Below are positions 9,091-17,631 of a DNA stretch of 64,000 bases, piece after piece. The stretch's first letter is position 1; each line of letters begins with the position of its first letter. A model generated the notes under the pieces. That model made no database searches and was not told where the DNA came from. It worked only from the letters and a program-made list of their open reading frames with translations. The stretch is taken from positions 2,085,895-2,149,894 of the forward strand of contig NZ_ASHX02000001.1 of the NCBI RefSeq assembly GCF_000478605.2, written 5' to 3'. The stretch comes from Streptomyces thermolilacinus SPC6 (lineage in GTDB: Bacteria > Actinomycetota > Actinomycetes > Streptomycetales > Streptomycetaceae). The position numbers and the translations under genes were made by a program.

Positions 9091-10692
9091 ATGCCGATCA
9101 CTCGCCCTTCCCGGCCGCTCTCCCGGCGGAGGACCGCCCACCGGCGTACCGCTGTCCTCGCCGTCGTCGCCCTCCTGTCCGGTGCCGTCGCCGGGTGCGG
9201 CGACGACGGGGACAAGGGCACGGAGTCGGGCCGGACCGCGATGCGGGAGCTGGCCGCGCAGAAGCTGTCGTGGAAGGCGTGCTCGCCGTCCGCCGCCGCG
9301 GAGGGCGAGGCGACACCGCCGAGCCCGCTGCCGGACGGCACCCGCTGGGAGTGCGCGTTCATGGACGCCCCGCTCGACTACGCCGATCCCGGCGGCGACA
9401 CGATCGAGCTGGCCCTGATCCGCGCCAAGGCCCGCGACCGGGCGAAGCGGATCGGCTCCCTGATCTTCAACTTCGGCGGCCCGGGCGGCTCGGGGATCAC
9501 CGCCCTGCCGTCGTTCGCGCCGGACTACGAGAAGCTGCGGGCCCGCTACGACCTGGTCAGCTTCGACCCGCGCGGCGTGGGACAGAGCGACGGTGTGGAG
9601 TGCCTCGGCCGGAAGGAGCTGGACGCGTTCTTCGCGCAGGACGCGACGCCCGACGACGCCGCCGAGGAGAAGAAGTACCAGGAAGAGCTGAAGAAGTACG
9701 CGAAGGCGTGCGAGGAGAACTCGGGCAAGGTGCTGCCGCACGTCGGCACGGAGGACGCGGCCCGCGACATGGACCTGATGCGGCAGGTCCTCGGTGACGA
9801 CAAGCTGCACTACTTCGGCATCTCGTACGGCACGGAGCTCGGCGGCGTGTACGCGCACCTGTTCCCCCGCCGGGTCGGCCGGGCGGTGTTCGACGCGGTG
9901 GTGGACCCGAGCGGCACTCCCGAGCAGGGCTCGATCGGCCAGGCCAAGGGCTTCCAGCTGGCGCTGCGGAACTTCGCCCGCGACTGCGTGCGGCGGGGCG
10001 ACAAGTGCGCGCTGCCCGGCAGCACCCCGGCGGACATCGAACGGTTCATCACCGGTCTGCTGGCGCGGCTCGACAAGCGCCCCATCCGGGGCATCGGAGA
10101 CCGCGAGCTGACCCAGACGCAGGCCGCCAACGGCATCGCGCAGGCGCTGTACTCCAAGGAGTACTGGCAGTACCTGGAGCAGGGCCTCGACGAGGCGGAC
10201 GGCGGCAACGGCGCGCTGCTGCTGGCGCTGTCCGACTCGATGAACGGCCGCGACGAGAACGGCAACTACAGCAACCTCCAGGCGGCGAACGCGGCGATCA
10301 ACTGCGTGGACGACAAGCAGCGGTTCACCCTGCGGCAGGTGAAGGCGAAGCTCCCCGAGTTCCGCGAGGCGTCGCCCGTCTTCGGGGACTTCCTCGGCTG
10401 GGGCATGCTCTGGTGCAGCCACTGGCCCGTCGCGGGCAAGACGGACCACCCGGACGTGAGCGCGCCCGGCGCGCCGCCGATCCTCGTGATCGGCACGACG
10501 GGCGACCCGGCGACGCCGTTCGAGGGCGCCAAGGCCATGGCGTCGGCGCTGGGCAAGGGCGTCGGCATCGAGGTGACGTACCGGGGCGAGGGGCACGGCG
10601 CGTACAACAGCGGCGACGCCTGTGTGCAGCGCGTGGTGAACGCGTATCTGCTCGACGGCCGGGTTCCGAAGTCGGGGACGGTCTGCCCGTGA
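9091..10692 (+). CDS. Secreted TAP-like (SlpD/SlpE-type) alpha/beta-hydrolase lipoprotein peptidase
   Basis: An extracellular serine peptidase of the tripeptidyl-aminopeptidase/SlpD-E family (533 aa). The signal peptide ends in lipobox VAGC. The fold shows the oxyanion strand FNFGGPGGSG, nucleophile Ser in GISYGTELGG, Asp in GTTGDPATPFEGA and His in GEGHGAY, with a TAP-like C-terminal lid. ATG 9091 was preferred to ATG 9049 because the N-terminal region then reads as a Tat/Sec-like RR signal. It is paralogous to the next gene, a tandem duplication. Confidence 0.88.
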   Translation: MPITRPSRPLSRRRTAHRRTAVLAVVALLSGAVAGCGDDGDKGTESGRTAMRELAAQKLSWKACSPSAAAEGEATPPSPLPDGTRWECAFMDAPLDYADPGGDTIELALIRAKARDRAKRIGSLIFNFGGPGGSGITALPSFAPDYEKLRARYDLVSFDPRGVGQSDGVECLGRKELDAFFAQDATPDDAAEEKKYQEELKKYAKACEENSGKVLPHVGTEDAARDMDLMRQVLGDDKLHYFGISYGTELGGVYAHLFPRRVGRAVFDAVVDPSGTPEQGSIGQAKGFQLALRNFARDCVRRGDKCALPGSTPADIERFITGLLARLDKRPIRGIGDRELTQTQAANGIAQALYSKEYWQYLEQGLDEADGGNGALLLALSDSMNGRDENGNYSNLQAANAAINCVDDKQRFTLRQVKAKLPEFREASPVFGDFLGWGMLWCSHWPVAGKTDHPDVSAPGAPPILVIGTTGDPATPFEGAKAMASALGKGVGIEVTYRGEGHGAYNSGDACVQRVVNAYLLDGRVPKSGTVCP

Positions 10693-10776
10693 ACGGGCCA
10701 CAGGCCGGGCAGCCAGCCTGTCGGCGAGCCGGAGCGTCGGCCCTTCCACGAGCCGGGCAGTCGGCGTGCCGAGAGG

Positions 10777-10824
10777 TCGGGCCGTCACGTTGTCCACAGG
10801 TCGGGCCGTGAGGTTGTCCACAGG
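10777..10824 (+). repeat. Two tandem 24-bp repeats each carrying a DnaA-box sequence
   Basis: Units 10777-10800 and 10801-10824 differ at two bases. Each contains TTGTCCACA (10790-10798 and 10814-10822), which equals the preferred Streptomyces DnaA box. They lie just upstream of a TACGAT -10 (10852-10857) for the downstream peptidase gene. Binding is not shown by sequence alone. Confidence 0.6.
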
Positions 10825-10909
10825 TCCGGGAGGGCCGTGGGAGGTGGCGCCTACGATGGCTGTCCAACGGCGGGATGCCGGGTACGTCCGGGGGAGTTCT
10901 GGGGGACAC

Positions 10910-12487
10910 ATGTCCAAGCGGGTGCGGATGCGGGCCGTGGCGGCCGCGGCCACGGCGGCCTTGGTGGCCGGGCTGGTCACGGGCTGTCAGGGTGACGAGG
11001 CGACAGGCGGGAGCGGCGGGCCGTCGGCCGGGAGCGGCGCGTCGGGGATGCCGGGCGAGCCGGGGAGCACGGCGGGCATGCCGGGGCTTCCCGCGGCGCT
11101 GACCGGCCAGAAGCCGCGGTGGGAGCGGTGCGAGGCGCCGGAGGACGGTGAGGAGCCCGGTCCGGATTGGCGGTGCGCGTCGGTGAAGGTGCCGCTGGAC
11201 TACCGGAAGCCGGACGGCGAGACGCTGTCGGTGGCGCTGATCCGCAAGGAGGCCCGCGACAAGAAGGGCCGCGTCGGCTCCCTGCTGTTCAACTTCGGCG
11301 GCCCCGGCGCGTCCGGGGTGGAGATGCTGCCGGGCTTCGCGCCGGACTACGAGCGTCTGAACGGCCGGTACGACCTGGTCTCCTTCGACCCGCGCGGGGT
11401 GGGCGGCAGTTCGGCGGTGGTGTGCCGGTCGGACGAGGAGATGGCGAGCGCGGAGGCGCGGATCGACCTGACGCCGGACACGCCGACGGAGGAGGCCGCC
11501 TACCTTGAGGACGGCTCCGCCTTCGGAGCGGGCTGCGCCCGCCGCTCCGGCAAGCTGATCCCCCATGTCACCACCAGCAACACGGCCCGCGACATGGACG
11601 TGATCCGCCATGTCCTGGGCGACGCCGATCTGAACTACTTCGGCATCTCGTACGGCACGCAGCTGGGCGCGGCGTACGCCCACCTGTTCCCGAAGAACAC
11701 GGGGCGTACGGTGCTGGACGCGGTGGTCGACCCGACCGCCGACAGCAAGGGGCACGCGCGGCACCAGACGACGGGCTTCCAGCGGGCGCTGAACAACTAC
11801 TTCGAGTCCACGGGCGAGGGCGCCGAGGCGGGCACGGCACGGGTGGCGCGGCTGCTGAAGCGGCTCGACGCGCAGCCGCTGGTGACGGGCGACGGCCGCA
11901 AGCTGACGGAGGGCCTGGCGCTCACCGGCATCGTCCTCCCGCTGTACTCGGAGAGCAGCTGGCCGCTGCTGACGGAGGCCCTGAAGGACGCGGAGGACGG
12001 CCGGGGCGACGCCCTGCTGGAGCTCGCCGACATGTACAACGACCGCGATCCGAGCGGGCACTACGGCACGGACAGCCACTCGCAGCGGGCGATCTCCTGC
12101 GCCGACACCGACCAGCGGCCCACGGCGGCCGAGGCGAAGGCGCTGCTGCCGGAGTTCCGGCGGATATCGCCGGTGTTCGGGGAGTTCCTCGCCTGGGACA
12201 CGGCCGGCTGGTGCGTGAACTGGCCGGTCAAGGGCGAGGCGGCGACGCAGGACGTTTCAGCGCCGGGCGCGGGCCCGATCCTGGTCGTGGGCACGACCGG
12301 CGACCCGGCGACGCCGTACGAGGGCGCGCAGAAGATGGCGGACGGCCTGGGTGAGGGCGTGGGTGTGCTGATCACCAACAAGGGCGAGGGCCACGGCGCG
12401 TACGGCACGTCGCGCTGCGTGACCCGCCTGGTGGACGACTACCTGCTGCGCGGCAAGGTCCCGTCGGACGGCACGACCTGCTCGTGA
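10910..12487 (+). CDS. Secreted TAP-like (SlpD/SlpE-type) alpha/beta-hydrolase lipoprotein peptidase, second copy
   Basis: Paralogue of the gene at 9091 (525 aa), with the same architecture. The signal peptide ends in lipobox VTGC, then comes a Gly/Ser/Pro linker and the hydrolase core with FNFGGPGASG, nucleophile GISYGTQLGA, Asp in GTTGDPATPYEGA and His in GEGHGAYG. ATG 10910 has SD GGGGGAC. The in-frame upstream extension to 10766 runs through the tandem repeat and was rejected. A separate promoter (TACGAT at 10852) suggests independent control from the first copy. Confidence 0.88.
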   Translation: MSKRVRMRAVAAAATAALVAGLVTGCQGDEATGGSGGPSAGSGASGMPGEPGSTAGMPGLPAALTGQKPRWERCEAPEDGEEPGPDWRCASVKVPLDYRKPDGETLSVALIRKEARDKKGRVGSLLFNFGGPGASGVEMLPGFAPDYERLNGRYDLVSFDPRGVGGSSAVVCRSDEEMASAEARIDLTPDTPTEEAAYLEDGSAFGAGCARRSGKLIPHVTTSNTARDMDVIRHVLGDADLNYFGISYGTQLGAAYAHLFPKNTGRTVLDAVVDPTADSKGHARHQTTGFQRALNNYFESTGEGAEAGTARVARLLKRLDAQPLVTGDGRKLTEGLALTGIVLPLYSESSWPLLTEALKDAEDGRGDALLELADMYNDRDPSGHYGTDSHSQRAISCADTDQRPTAAEAKALLPEFRRISPVFGEFLAWDTAGWCVNWPVKGEAATQDVSAPGAGPILVVGTTGDPATPYEGAQKMADGLGEGVGVLITNKGEGHGAYGTSRCVTRLVDDYLLRGKVPSDGTTCS

Positions 12488-12493
12488 CCGGGA

Positions 12494-12520
12494 GGGGGCC
12501 GGCCAGCCCGGTCGGCCCCC
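12494..12520 (+). terminator. GC-rich hairpin after peptidase gene
   Basis: GGGGGCCG (12494-12501) pairs with CGGCCCCC (12513-12520), starting 7 nt after the stop codon. There is no U-run, as is usual in this genome type. Confidence 0.6.
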
Positions 12521-12621
12521 CGCCCGGTTCACCCGGCCCCGGACCTCCCCGGCCCGGACCCGGCCGCCGCCCCAGCCCCCCGGCCTGCCGTCCCGGCCTC
12601 GCCGCGCTGCCCGCAGGCCGC

Positions 12622-12627
12622 TAGGTT
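12622..12627 (+). promoter_or_regulatory. -10 hexamer of a probable leaderless promoter
   Basis: TAGGTT ends 7 nt before ATG 12635, with no SD between. Confidence 0.5.
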
Positions 12628-12634
12628 GGCGCCC

Positions 12635-12859
12635 ATGGTGACGGCGACTGTCCGCGAGTGGCGCGAAGAGGAAGGGTGGGGTGTGCTGGACTCCCCCGAG
12701 ACCCCCGGGGGCTGCTTCGGCCACTACTCCGTCATCCGAATGACGGGCTTCCGCACCCTGGCGCCCGGCCAGCGGGTCGAACTGACCTGGGAGGCCCCGG
12801 GCTTCCGGCAGGACGGCTACGACTTCCGAGCGCTCTCCATCGTTCCCCGCCCCGCGTGA
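12635..12859 (+). CDS. Cold-shock-domain-like small protein
   Basis: A 74-residue protein resembling a divergent cold-shock domain. It begins with ATVREWREEEGWGVLDSPE, where classical CSPs have GTVKWFNAEKGFGFI, then GGCFGHYSVIRMTGFRTLAPGQ, aligning with VFVHFSAI...GFRSL.EGQ. RNP1-type aromatics are partly replaced (CFGHYS for VFVHFS). It probably binds single-stranded nucleic acid. It is monocistronic, with a leaderless promoter and a strong convergent hairpin downstream. Confidence 0.8.
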   Translation: MVTATVREWREEEGWGVLDSPETPGGCFGHYSVIRMTGFRTLAPGQRVELTWEAPGFRQDGYDFRALSIVPRPA

Positions 12860-12916
12860 CGTTCCGGCGGCGTGCCGGGGCGGCTGGGGTCGTATCCCAA
12901 CGTCGCCGGACACCGC

Positions 12917-12948
12917 GAAGGCCCGCGGCCGTTGGGCCGTGGGCCTTC
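12917..12948. terminator. Bidirectional terminator hairpin
   Basis: 14-bp arms 12917-12930 and 12935-12948 (GAAGGCCCGCGGCC with one mismatch), 4-nt loop. It lies between the convergent cold-shock-like gene and moeZ. Confidence 0.75.
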
Positions 12949-12980
12949 GAGTTCCCGCCGGGCGGCGGGGAAGAACGGGA

Positions 12981-14159
12981 TCAGTAGACCGGCTTGTGCG
13001 GCTCGATCTGGTTGACCCAGCCGATGACGCCGCCGCCCACGTGGACCGCGTCGGCGAAGCCCGCCGACTTCAGCACCGCCAGGACTTCCGCACTGCGGAC
13101 ACCCGTCTTGCAATGCAAGACGATCTTCTTGTCCTGCGGGAGGTCCTGGAGGGCGGTGCCCATCAGGAACTCGTTCTTGGGGATCAGACGGGCGCCGGGG
13201 ATCGAGACGATCTCGTACTCGTTGACCTCGCGGACGTCGATGATGTCGATGTTCTCGCCGTCGTCGATCCACTCCTTGAGCTGCTTGGGAGTGATCGTCG
13301 AACCGGCCGCCGCCTCCTGGGCCTCCTCGGACACGACACCGCAGAAGGCCTCGTAGTCGATGAGCTCGGTGACGGTCGGGTTCTCGCCGCAGACGGCGCA
13401 GTTGGGGTCCTTGCGGACCTTGACCTGGCGGTACTGCATCTCCAGGGCGTCGTAGATCATGAGCCGGCCGACCAGCGGGTCGCCCACGCCGGCCAGGAGC
13501 TTGATCGCCTCGGTGACCTGGATGGAACCGACGGACGCGCACAGCACGCCCAGGACGCCGCCCTCGGCGCAGGAGGGGACCATGCCCGGCGGCGGGGGCT
13601 CCGGGTAGAGGCAGCGGTAGCAAGGACCGTGCTCGGACCAGAAGACCGACGCCTGGCCGTCGAACCGGTAGATGGAGCCCCACACGTACGGCTTGTTCAG
13701 CAGCACGCACGCGTCGTTGACGAGGTAGCGCGTGGCGAAGTTGTCCGTGCCGTCCACGATGAGGTCGTACTGGCTGAAGATGTCCATCACGTTGTCGGCC
13801 TCGAGCCGCTCCTGGTGAAGGACCACGTTCACGTACGGGTTGATGCCCTTGACGGAGTCGCGGGCGGACTCCGCCTTGGAGCGGCCGATGTCGGCCTGGC
13901 TGTGGATGATCTGGCGCTGCAGGTTCGACTCGTCGACCTCGTCGAACTCCACGATGCCGAGCGTGCCGACGCCCGCCGCGGCCAGGTACATCAGGGCCGG
14001 CGAGCCGAGCCCGCCGGCGCCCACGCACAGCACCTTGGCGTTCTTCAGCCGCTTCTGTCCGTCCATCCCGACGTCCGGGATGATCAGGTGGCGGGAGTAC
14101 CTGCGGACCTCGTCTACGGTGAGCTCGGCGGCCGGCTCGACCAGGGGTGGCAGCGACAC
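12981..14159 (-). CDS. moeZ: Adenylyltransferase/sulfurtransferase MoeZ (MoeB-ThiF plus rhodanese)
   Basis: A 392-residue E1-like enzyme that adenylates the C-terminal GG of ubiquitin-like sulfur carriers and sulfurates them for molybdopterin, thio-cofactor and amino-acid biosynthesis. The nucleotide loop is GAGGLG (47-52). The zinc knuckle pairs are CYRC (near SEHGPCYRCLYPEP) and CAVC. The C-terminal rhodanese domain carries the persulfide Cys in LHCKTGVRS (C350). GTG 14159 has SD GGAG 6 nt upstream. Its presence near mod genes fits molybdenum cofactor synthesis, but MoeZ is a general sulfur hub. Confidence 0.95.
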   Translation of the reverse strand: MSLPPLVEPAAELTVDEVRRYSRHLIIPDVGMDGQKRLKNAKVLCVGAGGLGSPALMYLAAAGVGTLGIVEFDEVDESNLQRQIIHSQADIGRSKAESARDSVKGINPYVNVVLHQERLEADNVMDIFSQYDLIVDGTDNFATRYLVNDACVLLNKPYVWGSIYRFDGQASVFWSEHGPCYRCLYPEPPPPGMVPSCAEGGVLGVLCASVGSIQVTEAIKLLAGVGDPLVGRLMIYDALEMQYRQVKVRKDPNCAVCGENPTVTELIDYEAFCGVVSEEAQEAAAGSTITPKQLKEWIDDGENIDIIDVREVNEYEIVSIPGARLIPKNEFLMGTALQDLPQDKKIVLHCKTGVRSAEVLAVLKSAGFADAVHVGGGVIGWVNQIEPHKPVY

Positions 14160-14187
14160 GGGGACTCCGTTGGTCGTATGTCAGTAC

Positions 14188-14216
14188 GGGACTACCCCCG
14201 CGCGGGCGGGGACTAC
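14188..14216 (-). promoter_or_regulatory. Direct repeat upstream of moeZ (possible operator)
   Basis: GGGACTAC occurs twice, at 14188-14195 and 14209-14216, 21 bp apart (two helical turns), around a GC-rich palindromic core. It lies 29 bp upstream of the moeZ start. Function unknown. Confidence 0.3.
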
Positions 14217-14244
14217 ATGTCCCGTAACACTGCCACGGCCCTTC

Positions 14245-14997
14245 TCATTCCGAGACACCTGGTCCGATGTGCGAGACGATTTCGTCCCAGTAGCCGGGCA
14301 GGGCCGCGAACGGGTTGGTTTGTCCCGTGCGGTCGGTGAAGAAGATCGTTCCGGCTCCCTGCCACCGCGCGATCCGCATCGCCTCCTCCAGATGGGTCCT
14401 GGGCACACCGTGGACGAGATGCGCGAACCGCTCCGGCGGATGATCGGCCGTCCACTCCGCCGCCTGGGACCATCGGTACTCCGCCCAGGGCCCGGAGAAC
14501 GTCACCAACTGGTCGGCGACGTCCGCGTAGCCGGGGTGCGGGTGGCCGCCGTGGCCGAGGACCAGATGCCCGCCGTCCGGGCGGTCGAGTACGGCCTCCA
14601 GGGTGGCGGTGAGCTTCCGCACCGCGGGCAGGTCTTTCCACTCCGTGGGACAGCCGTCCAGGAAATAGCCGTCCACGCGGTACCAGTCGAGGTAGCGGTG
14701 CGCCTCGGACACCAGGTCGCCGAAGGGGCGGGCGGCCTGGCGGAGGGCGAGGTGGCCGAGGACCCGCACCCCGGCGTTCCGCAGCCGCCCCGCCGCCTCC
14801 AGGCAGTGCGGGTCGGGCCGCACACCGGGGCCCTCCGCGACATTGAGGACCACCCAGTGGACGGGGGCGCCCGGCCGGGCCAGTTCGGCCCACTCGACGG
14901 GCGCGAGCAGCGGGTGGGCGTAGCCGGGGACTCCGAAGCCGATCCGTTCGGCGCCGGTCGCCGAGAGGCCGACGCCGGTGCTGGTCAGATGCGGCAT
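14245..14997 (-). CDS. Spherulin-4 family protein (GH135-like glycoside hydrolase)
   Basis: A ~250-residue TIM-barrel-type protein of the spherulation-specific family 4. In fungi, Sph3 of this family (GH135) cleaves galactosaminogalactan during its synthesis. Visible family features are the N-terminal FGVPGYAHPLL, VHWVVLNVAEGPG, VLGHLAL and the acidic strand WYRVDGYFLDGCPTEW. Sph3 homologues usually have Asp-Glu at this strand end (FFDE); here it is DG with a Glu five residues later, so activity is uncertain. There is no signal peptide from ATG 14997, unlike secreted fungal enzymes. It overlaps the epimerase gene by 13 nt, so it is co-translated. Confidence 0.78.
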   Translation of the reverse strand: MPHLTSTGVGLSATGAERIGFGVPGYAHPLLAPVEWAELARPGAPVHWVVLNVAEGPGVRPDPHCLEAAGRLRNAGVRVLGHLALRQAARPFGDLVSEAHRYLDWYRVDGYFLDGCPTEWKDLPAVRKLTATLEAVLDRPDGGHLVLGHGGHPHPGYADVADQLVTFSGPWAEYRWSQAAEWTADHPPERFAHLVHGVPRTHLEEAMRIARWQGAGTIFFTDRTGQTNPFAALPGYWDEIVSHIGPGVSE

Positions 14998-15947
14998 GCC
15001 GCCTCCATCCAGATGTCCGCGAGGGATTCCTCCAGGTTGATGCGGGGCCGCCAGCCGAGCCGGTCGCGCGCGGTGCGCACGTCCGCCTGCTGCCAGGCGC
15101 CGCACCCGTCGGGGTACGGGTGCGCGGTGACCGGCGGCATGTGGTCGCCGGGCGACTCGGACCGCTGGGCGCCGATGACGGGCCGCGCGGGCGGGCCGTC
15201 CAGTTCGTGGAGGGCGCCCGTGTACCCGGCTACGCGCGCGAGGAGGGACGCCGCGTCGCGGAGCCGTACGGCGCGGCCGGTGCCGATGTTGACGACGCCC
15301 TGCGCCGCCGACAGGGACGCGGCGTGCACGGCGCGGGCCACGTCCCGTACGTCCACGAAGTCACGCTGCACGCCGAGCCCGCCGAGCTTCAGTTCCGGGT
15401 CGCCGGACTGCATGGCGCGGCGCATGGCCTCCGCGAGGCGGCCGAGGGGCGAACCGGCGGGGGTGCCGGGGCCGACCGGCGAGAACACCCGCAGGACGAC
15501 GGCGTCCAGGCCGGAGCCGAGGACCAGTTCGGTCGCCGCCAGCTTCGACACCCCGTAGGGGCCGCCGGGCCGGGGCAGCGCGTCCTCGGCGGTGGACGAG
15601 CCGGGCTGCGACGGCCCGTACTCGGACGCGCAGCCGACCTGGACCATGCGGGCCCCGCAGCGGCTGCGGCGCAGAGCCTCGCACACGGTGGCGACGGCGA
15701 CCGTGTTGTGCCGGGTCAGCTCGCGGGCGCCGCCGCGGGTGGCCCCGGCGCAGTTGATGACGACTCCGGGGTGGACGGCGTCCAGGAACCGGGTCAGCGC
15801 CCCGGGACTGCCGTTGGCGAGGTCGAAGCGCACGTCGGCGTCGTCGCGGCGGCCCAGTGCGGTGAGGTGCACCGCCGGGTCGGCGAGCAGCCGGTCGGCG
15901 ACGAAGCGGCCGATGAATCCCGTGGCGCCGAGCAGCAGCACCCTCAT
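14985..15947 (-). CDS. NAD-dependent epimerase/dehydratase (extended SDR)
   Basis: A 320-residue extended short-chain dehydrogenase acting on a nucleotide sugar. The Rossmann motif is GATGFIGR (6-13), with INCAGATRGG and the catalytic YGVSK (Tyr-x3-Lys). QRDFVDVRDVA and VNIGTGR are typical of NDP-sugar epimerases. ATG 15947 has SD GAAGGGGG and overlaps, as ATGA, the stop of a possible 17-codon leader ORF. With the adjoining GT4 and spherulin-4 genes, a UDP-HexNAc 4-epimerase role (as PelX/Uge3) is an inference; a deoxy-sugar dehydratase is the alternative. Confidence 0.85.
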   Translation of the reverse strand: MRVLLLGATGFIGRFVADRLLADPAVHLTALGRRDDADVRFDLANGSPGALTRFLDAVHPGVVINCAGATRGGARELTRHNTVAVATVCEALRRSRCGARMVQVGCASEYGPSQPGSSTAEDALPRPGGPYGVSKLAATELVLGSGLDAVVLRVFSPVGPGTPAGSPLGRLAEAMRRAMQSGDPELKLGGLGVQRDFVDVRDVARAVHAASLSAAQGVVNIGTGRAVRLRDAASLLARVAGYTGALHELDGPPARPVIGAQRSESPGDHMPPVTAHPYPDGCGAWQQADVRTARDRLGWRPRINLEESLADIWMEAACRI

Positions 15948-15997
15948 CGCGCGCCCCCTTCGCGCCGTGCGGCCGTGGTCGGGGTCTGGGGGGTCAT
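15944..15997 (-). CDS. Possible 17-residue leader peptide upstream of the epimerase
   Basis: An ATG at 15997 has SD GGAGA 8 nt upstream and encodes a Thr/Pro/Arg-rich 17-mer (MTPQTPTTAARREGGAR). Its TGA overlaps the epimerase ATG. The arrangement suits translational coupling. No homology can be judged at this size. Confidence 0.3.
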   Translation of the reverse strand: MTPQTPTTAARREGGAR

Positions 15998-16371
15998 GTC
16001 GTGTGTCTCCTCGGTGATGTGACGTGGATGCGCAGCGCCCGGTGGCCACCGCTGGTGTTCGTGGGGCCGGCGGGTTCCGCGGGGGTGTCGGATCTCGGGT
16101 CGACGGGGTCGGTGAGGTCGGTAGGTCAGTGGGGTGGTTTGGTCGGCTAGGCCGGTGAGGCCGATGGGGTCAGCCGGGTCGATGGGGCGTACGAGGTCTG
16201 CGGGGTCCGGGGTCTCCGGGGGCCTGGGGGTCCGGGGTGCGGGGTGTGGGATACGGGGCGTCGCTGTGGTTCGTGGGGTTGTGCGGTCTGTGGAGGTGGG
16301 TGGGCTGGACGGGCTGGGTGGGGTGCGGGGGCCGCGCCGCAGGCCGTGAGCGGGGCGCTGCGGAGGGGCGG
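15998..16371. other. Non-coding G-rich imperfect-repeat spacer
   Basis: About 375 bp between the membrane-protein stop and the leader/epimerase. The + strand is an irregular array of GGGGTC/GGTGAGG-type motifs with period ~9-12 and no gene-like frame. On the transcribed (-) strand it is C-rich. G-quadruplex potential exists on the + strand. Confidence 0.5.
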
Positions 16372-17631
16372 TCAGGTACGGGCGTGCGCGGAGGCCCGCC
16401 CGAGTGCGGCCGTCGCATGGACCAGCAGCGCGAGGGCGGCGGCTCCGCAGACGGCACCGGGTACGGCCGCGGCGCCCCACGTCTCGACGATCCGCCGTGC
16501 CGGCAGGGCCACGAGGCCGCAGCCGGGCAGCCAGCCGATGAGGAGCGAGAGACAGGCCAGCACCTGCGCTGCCGCGGCGGCCGCGAGCGCGGCGGAGCCC
16601 GCGTACGGGAATCCGTGTACGGCGAGCAGCCGGGCGAGGAACAGCAGTGCGCCGAGCGCGACAGCCGGTACGAGCGCGCCGGGCCGTGTGCCGGGCAGCA
16701 GCGGGGCCGCGGCGACCAGTCCGGTGAGCGCCGCCAGGTACACGGCGACGACGACGAGCAGCAGAGGCCGGGCCCGGGCGGTGAAGTCGTCCAGGCCGCG
16801 ACTGCTGGCCAGCAGGCGCCGGGCCCGCACGGCGAACAGGCGGGCGCAGAGGGCCGCGGGCGCCACCGCGGCGGCGAGGGCGAGCAGCGGGGCGGTCACG
16901 GGCGGCCACGGCGCGTCGAGTCCGCCGCGGATCAGCTGGTCGAGGAGCCCGTCGCCGTACGCGGCGTACAGCACGAGCACGGCCGTCGCCGCGTACGTGA
17001 CGAGCGGCGCGCGCGTGGGGGCGCGCAGCGGCCCGCTCCGTACGGCGGCGACGAGCGCGGCGGCCAGGGCGGCGACACCCGTGGCGGTGACCGCGAGGAG
17101 CAGCGGGCCGGAGGCGCGGGCGTGCGCGGCGAGTACGAGGGCGCACACGGCGCCGGGCAGCAGCGCGGTCAGCGACCGGACCGCCCCCTGCCACCGGCCG
17201 CGGCGGTCCTCCGCGCCCGCGTCGGGCGGTGTCGCGGCGGGTGCCGGGGCACGGTCCTCGTCGCGCGGCACGCGCGCGTAGAGCTCGTCGGCCAGGGAGA
17301 ACACGTCGCGGTGCCGGAACCTGGCGGCGGTGCGGTCGGTGACCCCGTGCGCCTCCAGTCCGGCGGCGATCTCCAGTGGGTCAACGGCCCGCTCGCACAG
17401 CTGCCGATGCCGGTGCAGCAGCACCTTGACGGGATCGGCGGGCCCCCGGCGCACGTCCCCGGGGGCGGTGGTCACGGCCGGTGCGGCGGCCGGGGCGGCG
17501 GCCGGGGCGGCCGGGGCGGCACCCGCCGCGACCGGGGCCGTCCTCGTGGTGGCCGACGCCGCACCCGGAGCCGCCCCGGGCGTGGCAGGCGCGGTGCTCC
17601 GGGTGGGCCGGGGTTCTGGGTGGTCAGCCAT
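16372..17631 (-). CDS. Polytopic membrane protein of the polysaccharide-like cluster
   Basis: A 419-residue protein not assigned to a named family. A Pro/Ala/Thr-rich N-terminus (1-60) is followed by a conserved-looking cytosolic segment (PLEIAAGLEAHGVTDRTAAR, then RHRDVFSLADELYARVPR) and about nine hydrophobic helices up to the C-terminus. Its ATG overlaps the glycosyltransferase stop by 8 nt (ATGGCTGA), so the two are translationally coupled. By position it could be an export or assembly partner of the GT4 enzyme, analogous to PelG, but no PelG signature is visible. Confidence 0.75.
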   Translation of the reverse strand: MADHPEPRPTRSTAPATPGAAPGAASATTRTAPVAAGAAPAAPAAAPAAAPAVTTAPGDVRRGPADPVKVLLHRHRQLCERAVDPLEIAAGLEAHGVTDRTAARFRHRDVFSLADELYARVPRDEDRAPAPAATPPDAGAEDRRGRWQGAVRSLTALLPGAVCALVLAAHARASGPLLLAVTATGVAALAAALVAAVRSGPLRAPTRAPLVTYAATAVLVLYAAYGDGLLDQLIRGGLDAPWPPVTAPLLALAAAVAPAALCARLFAVRARRLLASSRGLDDFTARARPLLLVVVAVYLAALTGLVAAAPLLPGTRPGALVPAVALGALLFLARLLAVHGFPYAGSAALAAAAAAQVLACLSLLIGWLPGCGLVALPARRIVETWGAAAVPGAVCGAAALALLVHATAALGRASAHART

